A model generated the notes under the pieces. It was not told the origin of the DNA and made no database searches. It saw only the letters and a program-made list of their open reading frames with translations. From NCBI GenBank assembly GCA_021816765.1, contig JAKAXB010000004.1, positions 62,001 through 126,000 of the forward strand: a stretch of 64,000 nucleotides of DNA. Direction: 5' to 3'. The stretch is from Natronospirales bacterium (lineage in GTDB: Bacteria > Pseudomonadota > Gammaproteobacteria > Natronospirales > REEB76). A program made the position numbers and the translations under genes. Below, piece by piece: positions 52,385-59,955 of this stretch. The stretch's first letter is position 1. Each line of letters begins with the position of its first letter.

Positions 52385-54195
52385 ACCCCATGAATACGCG
52401 TAGCAACGACTTTGTCATCAAGATCGCCAACGTCAACGGCACCGGTTCGGCGAGCGCCAACGGCCTGCTGATGAAGGCCATCTTCCGCATGGGCATCCCG
52501 GTGGTGGGCAAGAACTTCTTTCCCTCCAACATCCAGGGCCTGCCCACCTGGTTCGAGATCCGCGTAAGCCGCGAAGGCTATCTCGCCCGTTCCGGCCGCG
52601 TGGACATCATGGTGGCCATGAACGCCCAGACCTATGCGCGCGATCTGGCGGATGTCAGTCCCGGCGGCTACCTGCTCTACGATTCCACCTGGCCGCGGGA
52701 CAAACAGCTCACGCGCGACGATGTTACCCTCATCGGCATTCCCCTGGCGCAGATGGTGAACGAGCAGTTCGAAAACATCCGCGCGCGCATCCTCATGAAG
52801 AACGTGTGTTATCTCGGGGCGCTGGCGGCGCTCCTCGATCTCGACATGCGGGTGCTGGAGGAACTGCTCAAGGAAACCTTCGCCGACAAGCAGAAACTCG
52901 TCGCCGGCAACCTCAAGGCCATCGAGCTCGGCTACCAGTATGCGAAACAGCATTGCGACTGTCCGCTGCCGCTCAGGCTCGAGCCCATGAACGCCACCGC
53001 CGGCCACATCATGGTGGACGGCAACACCCTGGCGGCGCTCGGCTGTGTGTACGCCGGCGCCACCGTCGGTGCCTGGTATCCCATCACGCCGTCCACCTCG
53101 CTCATGGACGCCTTCAAGGAATTCTGCGAGCGTTACCGCGTGGACCCCGAGACCGGCAAGCAGCGTTACTGCATCGTGCAGGCGGAGGATGAGCTGGCCG
53201 CCATCGGCATGGTACTGGGCGCCGGCTGGAACGGCGCGCGCGCCTTCACGCCCACCAGCGGTCCCGGCCTTTCGCTCATGAATGAATTCATCGGTTTCGC
53301 CTACTACGCGGAAATCCCGGCAGTGATTTTCGACGTGCAGCGCGTGGGTCCCTCCACCGGCATGCCCACGCGCACCCAGCAGGCGGACCTGCTGTTTGCC
53401 GCCTATGCCTCCCACGGCGATACCCGCCACGTGCTGCTGTTCCCGGCGGATCCGGCCGAGTGCTTCCACATGGCGGTGGCGGCCTTTGATCTCGCCGAGC
53501 GCCTGCAAACGCCGGTGATGGTGCTCTCCGACCTGGACATCGGCATGAACGACTGGATGGTGCCGAAGCTGAGCTGGGATGAAGACTACGTGCCGGACCG
53601 CGGCAAGGTGTATTCACAGGAACAATTGCGGGACATGCGGGTGTTCCACCGCTACACGGACAGCGACGGCGACGGCATCGCCTATCGCAGCCTGCCCGGC
53701 GTGCATCCCGGGGGCGCGTATTTCACTCGGGGTTCCGGCCACAACCGCCGCGGCGCCTACACCGAGGATGCGGACGAATACCAGGACGTGCTGGATCGCC
53801 TGCGGCACAAGCACGACACCGCGAAAGCATTGGTGCCGGCGCCGGTGGTACACAGCAAAAAGGGCGTGAAGACCGGCATCGTCTCCATCGGCAGTTGCGA
53901 CGCCGCGGTGCGCGAGGCGCTCGACATCCTTGCCCGCGAAGGCACCGAGGTGAATTATCTCAGGGTGCGGGGTTTCCCCTTCAACCGCGAGGTGGAGGAA
54001 TTTGTCGAGCGGCACGAACACCTCTTCGTGGTGGAGCAGAATCGCGACGCCCAGTTGAAAGCATTATTGCTGCTGGAGACCAATGTGGAGCGGCGCAAAC
54101 TCACTTCCATTCTGCACTACGGCGGCATGCCCATGGATTCGCGCTGCATCGTCAGCGGCATCAGTGAAGCGCTCGCCAAAGGAGCCGCAGCATGA
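52381..54195 (+). CDS. 2-oxoacid:acceptor oxidoreductase, fused gamma-alpha subunit
   Basis: 604 residues from GTG; ATG 52390 is an alternative. Residues about 10-190 are the gamma domain (KIANVNGTGSASANGLL), and about 205-600 the alpha domain with PITPSTSLMDAF, TPTSGPGLSLMNEF and a C-terminal SIGSCDAAVREALDIL. Together with the beta subunit it oxidatively decarboxylates a 2-oxoacid (2-oxoglutarate or pyruvate most likely) to the acyl-CoA. The substrate cannot be read from motifs. Confidence 0.9.
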   Translation: MNPMNTRSNDFVIKIANVNGTGSASANGLLMKAIFRMGIPVVGKNFFPSNIQGLPTWFEIRVSREGYLARSGRVDIMVAMNAQTYARDLADVSPGGYLLYDSTWPRDKQLTRDDVTLIGIPLAQMVNEQFENIRARILMKNVCYLGALAALLDLDMRVLEELLKETFADKQKLVAGNLKAIELGYQYAKQHCDCPLPLRLEPMNATAGHIMVDGNTLAALGCVYAGATVGAWYPITPSTSLMDAFKEFCERYRVDPETGKQRYCIVQAEDELAAIGMVLGAGWNGARAFTPTSGPGLSLMNEFIGFAYYAEIPAVIFDVQRVGPSTGMPTRTQQADLLFAAYASHGDTRHVLLFPADPAECFHMAVAAFDLAERLQTPVMVLSDLDIGMNDWMVPKLSWDEDYVPDRGKVYSQEQLRDMRVFHRYTDSDGDGIAYRSLPGVHPGGAYFTRGSGHNRRGAYTEDADEYQDVLDRLRHKHDTAKALVPAPVVHSKKGVKTGIVSIGSCDAAVREALDILAREGTEVNYLRVRGFPFNREVEEFVERHEHLFVVEQNRDAQLKALLLLETNVERRKLTSILHYGGMPMDSRCIVSGISEALAKGAAA

Positions 54196-55247
54196 GCTTC
54201 ATGCAGAAACCCAGGGTCATCCACTCCAAACTGCCGAAGAACGAGCTCGGCCTCACCACCCGCGACTACGAAGGCAGCATGTCCACGTTGTGCGCCGGCT
54301 GCGGCCACGATTCCATCACCGCGGCGCTCATCCAGGCTTTCTGGGAGCTGAACATTGAACCGTACAAGGTTGCCAAGATGAGCGGCATCGGCTGCTCGTC
54401 CAAGACACCCGCGTATTTCCTGGAGGAGGCTCATGGCATCAACGCCGTGCATGGGCGCATGCCGTCCATCGCCACCGGCGCCAATGCCGCCGACCGCAAC
54501 CTGTATTACCTCGGCGTGTCCGGCGACGGCGACTCGCTGTCCATCGGCTTCGGCCAGTTCGCCCACGCCCTGCGTCGCAACATCAACATGCTCTACATCA
54601 TCGAGAACAACGGCGTCTATGGCCTCACCAAGGGCCAGTTCTCGGCTTCCGCGGACGTGGGCAGCAAGGCCAAGAAGGGCGAGGTGAACCAGCAGCCGCC
54701 CATTGACCCGGTGATCGCCGCGCTCACGCTCGGCGGCAGTTTCGTGGCGCGCAGTTTCTCCGGCGACAAGGGTCAGCTGGTGCCGCTCATCAAGGCCGGC
54801 ATCATGCACAACGGTTTTGCGCTTCTGGACGTGCTCTCGCCCTGCGTGACCTTCAACGATCACGAGGACTCCACCAAGAGCTACGCCCATACCCGCCAGT
54901 TCTACCACCCGGCGGTGCATGCCGACTTCGTGCCGCAGAAAAAACCCATCCGCGCCGCCTATGAGAATGGCGAGGCCATGCCGGTGGAACTGCACGACGG
55001 CAGCACCGTGGTGCTGCGCAAGGTGTCGAAGGATTACAACCCCACCAACCGCGCCCACGCCTACAGTTACCTGCACGAACACCAGAAGCGCGGCGAGATC
55101 GTCACCGGGCTCCTATATATAGATGAAGATCAGCGCGAGATGCACGACATCAGCAACACCGTAAGCGAAGCGCTGCGCGACCTGCCGTATGCGGAACTCT
55201 GTCCCGGCAGCGCCGCCCTGGAGGAAATCCAGAATCTCTATCGTTGA
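54192..55247 (+). CDS. 2-oxoacid:acceptor oxidoreductase beta subunit (TPP-binding)
   Basis: 351 residues, ATG overlapping the alpha stop. Cluster ligands lie in LCAGCGHDS, TPP/Mg2+ motif GDGDSLSIGFGQF, and ENNGVYGLTKGQ. A third Cys in SGIGCSSKTP is typical of the family. The beta subunit binds TPP and one [4Fe-4S] cluster. Last gene of the operon; no clear terminator follows. Confidence 0.93.
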   Translation: MSFMQKPRVIHSKLPKNELGLTTRDYEGSMSTLCAGCGHDSITAALIQAFWELNIEPYKVAKMSGIGCSSKTPAYFLEEAHGINAVHGRMPSIATGANAADRNLYYLGVSGDGDSLSIGFGQFAHALRRNINMLYIIENNGVYGLTKGQFSASADVGSKAKKGEVNQQPPIDPVIAALTLGGSFVARSFSGDKGQLVPLIKAGIMHNGFALLDVLSPCVTFNDHEDSTKSYAHTRQFYHPAVHADFVPQKKPIRAAYENGEAMPVELHDGSTVVLRKVSKDYNPTNRAHAYSYLHEHQKRGEIVTGLLYIDEDQREMHDISNTVSEALRDLPYAELCPGSAALEEIQNLYR

Positions 55248-55340
55248 CGGAGACGGATTTCCGCGCCGACGGACAAGAGAAAACGACTACACAAGCCTCC
55301 CCTTCTCATCCAGCAATATGCGTTCAATCACTGCTGTTTC

Positions 55341-55395
55341 GGTAGAGCACAGATTTGAAGAACCTGGTGTCGATGGTTCAATTCCATCTCTGCGC
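55341..55395 (+). pseudogene. Truncated tRNA-Phe-like remnant
   Basis: Shares GGTAGAGCA, TGAA, GTGTCG, TGGTTC and ATTCC in the same order and spacing as the intact tRNA-Phe at 14685-14760. The T-arm GATGG-TTCAATT-CCATC is perfect, but the anticodon stem has a mismatch, and the 5' acceptor and D-stem half are missing. No partner for the 3' acceptor TCTGCGC lies upstream. Confidence 0.65.
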
Positions 55396-55652
55396 TGCAC
55401 GCGGCCCTCGAACGCAAGCAATTTGTGCTCCCTGACGACCGGAACGACGTCTCTATCGTGCAGGCGGTGCTCGCCATCGGCCGTAGTCTTCGGCTGGGGG
55501 TCATTGCCGGGGGTGTGGAAACGCGGGAACAGCTTGCGTTTCTGCGTGCGCAGGGGTGCCCAGTCATGCAAGGGTATCTCTTCAGCCGGCCGTTACTGGC
55601 TGACGCGCTGACGCAGATGCTGAAACAAAAACGCGAATTGATGTGGCGATGA
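55392..55652 (+). pseudogene. EAL-domain remnant with internal deletion
   Basis: In one open frame the start ALHAALERKQFVL resembles the beginning of an EAL domain (normally followed by HYQP), and it joins directly to DDRNDVSIVQAVLAIGRSLRLGVIAGGVETREQL...QGYLFSRPL, the end of an EAL domain. The catalytic middle (EAL motif, about 150 residues) is missing, and EGVET is altered to GGVET. It cannot be a phosphodiesterase. Confidence 0.7.
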
Positions 55653-55841
55653 GAACCCGTCATTTTGGGTGATGATGGGTGCGTATACGGAAGCCACAGT
55701 GAACGTCAACAACGCTCCGCTAAACAACGGGTCACCTCACTAAGTGTTACATACAAGGGGCCGAAGGAGGACATCTCGCCGATGCAACTATCTCCGTACC
55801 CGTGAACGAAGGTGCCAGAAATTCAATTCACGCTCAGCGCG
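55653..55841. other. Debris between remnants
   Basis: No gene recognised. AT-richer and bounded by relics on both sides. Confidence 0.4.
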
Positions 55842-55958
55842 TCAACACCATTGTTCGATTAAGAGTTCCGCCAACTGCACGCTATTCAGCGCTCCCCCTT
55901 TTCGAAGGTTATCTGCCACCACCCACAAATCCAGCCCCAGTCTCTTCCAATAAATCAG
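55842..55958 (-). pseudogene. C-terminal fragment of aspartate-semialdehyde dehydrogenase
   Basis: The minus-strand frame ending at TGA 55842-55844 reads KRLGLDLWVVADNLRKGG then ALNSVQLAELLIEQ. This matches the conserved end of ASADH (LWVVADNLRKGAALNAVQIAELL type). Only about 38 residues remain and no start is present; it abuts the toxin stop codon. Confidence 0.6.
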
Positions 55959-55959
55959 A

Positions 55960-56247
55960 TTATTCGGCGTCAGAAGCCGCATCGTGACTCGCGTGCCAGA
56001 CGCGGAGAACTTCTATAACGTCGTCTTTCACACGGTAGATGAGACGATAAGGCGTGCGGCCGATCACCCATTCGCGCGTACCGGGACGATAACCCGCTCT
56101 GCCAATATGAGGATTATCGCCAAGCTGCTTACCTCCATCTCACACGCGCTGACCAATCAGTTGTGCGGCATGCGGATTGTCTTTGGCGATGTAGGTCTGC
56201 GCTTCTATGAGATCAGCTAAGGCGGGGTGCGTCCATCTAACTCTCAA
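55960..56247 (-). pseudogene. ParE/RelE-family toxin with in-frame TGA
   Basis: A TTG-started frame (MRVRWTHPALADLIEAQTYI...) continues through one TGA at codon 36 (56140-56142) into GKQLGDNPHIGRAGYRPG, WVIGRTPYRLIYRV and VLRVWHASHD, the complete ParE pattern of about 95 codons. CGA to TGA is a plausible single transition. The start lies inside the end of the antitoxin gene, the normal order for this type II pair. Confidence 0.8.
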
Positions 56248-56446
56248 CGTTTACGCCCCATTTCTTGAAGGCGCCTTTCACTTCGTCATCGCTCGCGAAT
56301 GCGCCACGGTCCGCCGCCGCGATGCCGATTTCAACGGCTCTGCAGAAGCGTGCTTCCTCAATGACATCGTCCCAGGTGGCGTCTTTGGGCAGTTGATCCG
56401 CCAGATGGTGGACCTTCTCGCGGATGTTGTCGGGGGTAGTGGCCAT
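56237..56446 (-). CDS. Type II antitoxin of ParE pair
   Basis: 69 residues from MATTPDNIREKV; the frame is open upstream to 56515. The DATWDDVIEEARFCRAVEIGIAAADRGAFASDDEVKGAFKKWG pattern is typical of small antitoxins adjoining ParE toxins. Intact, although the toxin gene it overlaps has a premature stop. Confidence 0.78.
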   Translation of the reverse strand: MATTPDNIREKVHHLADQLPKDATWDDVIEEARFCRAVEIGIAAADRGAFASDDEVKGAFKKWGVNVES

Positions 56447-56628
56447 AGGTTGGGCTCCGGGGACTAACCAACTGGATTCTAAACCCCCTCCCGGGCTTCT
56501 TCCATTCTCTGTCACTGTTCACGGCGGGAAGGAACCAGGAATTTCTTTCCGTGAGGGAGGAAACCCCCGCTACAATTGCGTAAGCGGTTTAGCGGTGGGA
56601 AAGTTCATTTTCCGTCTGCGCGGCATCG

Positions 56629-56925
56629 CTAGCCTTGCTTCGTTTCGGGGTGCTTCGCCTCCAGGCGTCTTGCAGGCAAAGGAGGTACGGGTAGCCGGAA
56701 GTATAGATGCCAATATCGCCATGAGCGTATGTCGAACACGCCAGGCGGAGCATCCAGGAGCGTGCCCAGAAATGCCTCTTGCCCATATTCCGCCAGCATG
56801 ACCTGGACATCGGCCAACGCGCCGTAAGCCATGGTCTGTGCCAGCAGCCGGCGCCGGTTGGCCAATGCCTCCCCGGGAGTTTTCCACCACATCATGCGGC
56901 GCGCCACGTGCTCCAGGGCGCTCAT
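56629..56925 (-). CDS. Small partner of the AbiEii-type nucleotidyltransferase
   Basis: 98 residues, start overlapping the stop of the nucleotidyltransferase gene (ATGA). Helical, starting MSALEHVARRMMWWKTPGEAL and including APPGVFDIRSWRYWH near residue 75. This type of protein is usually found next to DUF1814-family nucleotidyltransferases and is a candidate antitoxin or cofactor. It is not AbiEi: no winged-helix regulator domain seen. Confidence 0.7.
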   Translation of the reverse strand: MSALEHVARRMMWWKTPGEALANRRRLLAQTMAYGALADVQVMLAEYGQEAFLGTLLDAPPGVFDIRSWRYWHLYFRLPVPPLPARRLEAKHPETKQG

Positions 56926-57638
56926 GGCTTGAGACCGATTTGCATCGCAAAACCTTCCGTCCGGTCGCCTGCGGCGTCCAACGGGCATCGGGCCGCAGAT
57001 ACCGGGGCAAGCGTGCCGATATTCACCCGCGCGGCCTGGTTTTCCAGCAGCTTGCGATCCTCAACGGTCAATCTGGACACGTCGCCTTCTTCAAAGTAAA
57101 CAAGCGCCTTCAGCGATACCATTGGATTGAAGTTCGCGCCATAAATAGTCATGGCGGCGCTCAGCGCGTCTGAAAGCGTGATGCCGTGTCTGAAAATAGC
57201 GGCGAGATCGAGGTAGTCTTTCAGTTCGGCGCGGTCCTGCACCACCTTCACTTTTGTTCCAGCCAGATCCAGCAGCGAGGCGATACGCATGCCGTTATCA
57301 CGACTCGTGACGGGTGATGCCGCACGCGCGAGGTCGAGTCCGCCGAAGAAGGACAACTTCACGTCACCCATTGTGCCAGGCTTCAGTACCACGAGCGTGT
57401 CGGCGGCGGCCTGGAGAACCTCCGCATCCCGCAGAAGGCTATAGTCGGTACGCAACCCGCCGGGTTGGAAGTGGCGGGTAGTGAAAAAATCAAAATCCAC
57501 GGATTGCCGATGTCCGAGATGGAGCGCCAGTCCGGTTCCGCCGTACAGAATGAATCCGTTCCTGATCTCCCCGAGAGTGGGCCATAGGGCGCGTTGGGCT
57601 TGGGGCAATGTGCTCAGATGAAGTGGGCTGTCAGCCAT
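56922..57638 (-). CDS. AbiEii/DUF1814-family nucleotidyltransferase
   Basis: 238 residues. Nucleotidyltransferase core with ILYGGTGLALHLGHR and SVDFDFFT (GG-x9-DxD type), then DLAGTKVKVVQDRAELKDYLDL, the conserved DUF1814 K/D block. These enzymes act as toxins in abortive-infection type IV TA systems by modifying RNA or protein with nucleotides. AGGGAG lies 7 nt upstream of the ATG. Intact in sequence, followed by the 98-residue partner. Confidence 0.86.
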   Translation of the reverse strand: MADSPLHLSTLPQAQRALWPTLGEIRNGFILYGGTGLALHLGHRQSVDFDFFTTRHFQPGGLRTDYSLLRDAEVLQAAADTLVVLKPGTMGDVKLSFFGGLDLARAASPVTSRDNGMRIASLLDLAGTKVKVVQDRAELKDYLDLAAIFRHGITLSDALSAAMTIYGANFNPMVSLKALVYFEEGDVSRLTVEDRKLLENQAARVNIGTLAPVSAARCPLDAAGDRTEGFAMQIGLKP

Positions 57639-57946
57639 GCCGACGCTCCCTGCAAACTCGATGTACTGTAGTCGCCAACAGGTTCATGGTCAACACGAAA
57701 ATCCGGACACGCATGACATTCCCGCGGTGTTCCGGGACCGGTCTTGATGACAATTTTCCCACCGCCTGATCCGCGACGCGAGTGACGTATGCCATGACGT
57801 CGAGGCGCGCGGAAACGAGACACGCCGAAAACCGCCCGCTTGACCTGCGAATGGCCGTGACCGTACGAAAGCCGGTACCTCCCTCCCGGGGCAATGGATG
57901 CAATCCCCGGTCGGGCAGTTTGCAAGGTTCCAGCTCATGTATTACG
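57639..57946. other. Intergenic region between divergent TA-type modules
   Basis: No gene seen. It should hold promoters for the leftward nucleotidyltransferase gene and the rightward RHH antitoxin gene. Confidence 0.4.
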
Positions 57947-57959
57947 CATGTCTTACATG
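57947..57959. promoter_or_regulatory. Probable operator of the RHH/PIN module
   Basis: CATGT-CTT-ACATG is a perfect inverted repeat that covers the antitoxin start codon; a related CATGTATTACGCATG lies just upstream. Ribbon-helix-helix antitoxins commonly autorepress at such palindromes. Confidence 0.5.
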
Positions 57960-58172
57960 AGTACGATCACCATTCGTTTGGACAAATCCCTGGCAACACT
58001 GCTGGCGCGTGTCAACCGGCAGAGCGGGCGCAATCGCAGCGACGTGGTACGTGAGGCCCTGCGCCGCCAGCTTGCCATTCAGTCCTTCAAGGAGTTGCGC
58101 AAACGCGCCGCTCCCTTCGCGGAGGCGGCGGGCTGCCTTACTGATGAGGACGTATTCCGGGACGTCTCGTGA
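57957..58172 (+). CDS. Ribbon-helix-helix (CopG-type) antitoxin
   Basis: 71 residues, MSTITIRLDKSLATLLARVNRQSGRNRSDVVREALRRQL being a full RHH fold, followed by a C-terminal toxin-binding tail. ATG 57957 or 57948. Stop overlaps the PIN toxin start (GTGA). Confidence 0.88.
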   Translation: MSTITIRLDKSLATLLARVNRQSGRNRSDVVREALRRQLAIQSFKELRKRAAPFAEAAGCLTDEDVFRDVS

Positions 58173-58574
58173 GGATATTCCTCGACACCAACGTCCTGGT
58201 CAGCGCCTTCACGACCCGCGGTCTCTGTGCCGACCTGCTGCGGTTGGTGCTAGCCGGGCATGAACCGTTGAGCGGCGAGATAATCCTGCAGGAACTGCGG
58301 CGCGTGCTGGACGAACGTTTCCGGGTTCCCCGCCCGATCACGGGCGACATCTTCAGAGTTGCTGCGCAATCAGGCTGTCGTCGTTGCCAAACCCGATTCG
58401 CCCGCGAGTGCAGGGGTGCGTGATCCGGATGACGAATGGGTGATTGCCTCTGCGCTGGCCGGACGGGCCGATGTCCTGATAATAGGTGACAAAGCCTTGC
58501 TCGCTCTGAAACACGTTGCCGGCATGCCGATTCATGATCCGCGGAGTTTCTGGCAGTACCCGAAGAAGACCTGA
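58169..58574 (+). pseudogene. PIN-domain toxin, frameshifted
   Basis: Starts MRIFLDTNVLVSAF with active-site Asp6, continues in frame to about 58350, then the frame changes. The second frame encodes LLRNQAVVVAKPDSPASAGV, DPDDEWVIASAL and GDKALLALK, the rest of the PIN fold. Removing one T of the TT at 58352-58353 (ATCTTCAGAG to ATCTCAGAG) would restore one continuous PIN protein of about 134 residues. Either a real mutation or a sequencing error. Confidence 0.82.
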
Positions 58575-58655
58575 GTTGATAAAATCCCGCGCGCATGCCG
58601 CTGCGATTCGCGGTCAATGGCCCCCACTCATCCTGCAGCCGAATCCCGCCATCCC

Positions 58656-59852
58656 ATGAAAACCCACTCCATGACCGGCGCCGAGCGCCGCGCCGCCCTC
58701 TCGCTTGCGGGCATCTTCTCCCTGCGCATGCTGGGGCTGTTCATGATCTACCCGGTGTTTGCGCTGTACGCGCGCACCCTGCCGGACGCTACGCCCTTCA
58801 CCATCGGACTGGCACTGGGCGTCTATGGACTCACCCAGGCGATTCTGCAGATTCCCTTCGGCTTTCTTTCCGACCGCTTCGGACGCAAGCGCATCATCGC
58901 CCTGGGGCTGGTGCTGTTTGCCGCCGGCAGCGTGCTGGCGGCGCTCTCCCATTCGATTGACGGCATCATCGTCGGGCGGCTGCTGCAGGGCACGGGCGCG
59001 GTGGGCTCGGCGGTGCTGGCGCTGGCGGCGGATCTGACGCGCGAGCAGCACCGCACCAAGGCCATGGCCATCATCGGCATGACCATCGGGCTGGCCTTCG
59101 CGCTCGCCCTGGTGACCGGTCCGGTGCTGAATTCCCTCATCGGTGTGCCCGGCATCTTCTGGCTCACGGCGGCACTGGCGCTCGCCGGCATCGGCGTACT
59201 CTTCGGCCTCGTGCCCCGTCCGGCACGCAGCCCGCCGCAGGAAGATGCCGAGGCGGTGCCGGCGCTCTTCCGCCGCGTGCTCAGCGACCGCGAACTGCTG
59301 CGCCTGGATTTCGGTATCTTTGTGCAGCATGCCATCCTCACGGCGAGTTTCCTGAGCGTGCCCCTGGTGCTGCGTACCGCCGGGGTACAGACCCAGGATC
59401 AGTGGTTCGTTTATCTTCCGGTGCTGGCGCTCTCGGTGCTGTTCATGGTGCCGTGCATCATCATCGCCGAGCGGCGCGGACGCATGAAACCGGTGTTTCT
59501 GGGCGGTGTGGCGGCGCTTGCCGTGGCGGAGCTGCTGTTGTTTGCCGGCCACGCCCACCTGCCGGTGGTGCTGCTGGCGCTCACGCTGTTTTTCACCGGC
59601 TTCAACCTGCTGGAATCCATGCTGCCTTCGATCATCTCGCGGGTGGCGCCGCCCCACGCCAAGGGCACGGCCCTCGGCGTGTATTCCTCCGCGCAGTTCT
59701 TCGGCATCTTTATCGGCGGCGCGCTGGGGGGTGCCGTGCAGGGGTGGCTGGGGTTTGCGGACGCGTTTGGCTTTTCGGCGCTGCTTGCCGTGCTCTGGTT
59801 GCTGGTGGCGGTTGCCATGCGGCCCCTCCCGCAGCGTGGTGCCGCACGCTGA
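58656..59852 (+). CDS. MFS transporter (YajR-like)
   Basis: About 398 residues from ATG 58656 (ATG 58617 is possible). Twelve predicted helices, start RRAALSLAGIFSLRMLGLFMIYPVFALYA and the MFS signature GFLSDRFGRKRII between helices 2 and 3. It lacks the extra C-terminal domain of E. coli YajR. Substrate unknown. Confidence 0.9.
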   Translation: MKTHSMTGAERRAALSLAGIFSLRMLGLFMIYPVFALYARTLPDATPFTIGLALGVYGLTQAILQIPFGFLSDRFGRKRIIALGLVLFAAGSVLAALSHSIDGIIVGRLLQGTGAVGSAVLALAADLTREQHRTKAMAIIGMTIGLAFALALVTGPVLNSLIGVPGIFWLTAALALAGIGVLFGLVPRPARSPPQEDAEAVPALFRRVLSDRELLRLDFGIFVQHAILTASFLSVPLVLRTAGVQTQDQWFVYLPVLALSVLFMVPCIIIAERRGRMKPVFLGGVAALAVAELLLFAGHAHLPVVLLALTLFFTGFNLLESMLPSIISRVAPPHAKGTALGVYSSAQFFGIFIGGALGGAVQGWLGFADAFGFSALLAVLWLLVAVAMRPLPQRGAAR

Positions 59853-59955
59853 CGGCCAAGAAGCCGCGGTCGGCAGCCCGGGGGCTTGCAGCAACGGCCT
59901 ATTCGCGATGCATTGTGGGTGACAGCGGCGGTCCTTGCCGTGATTCTGTCGGCCG

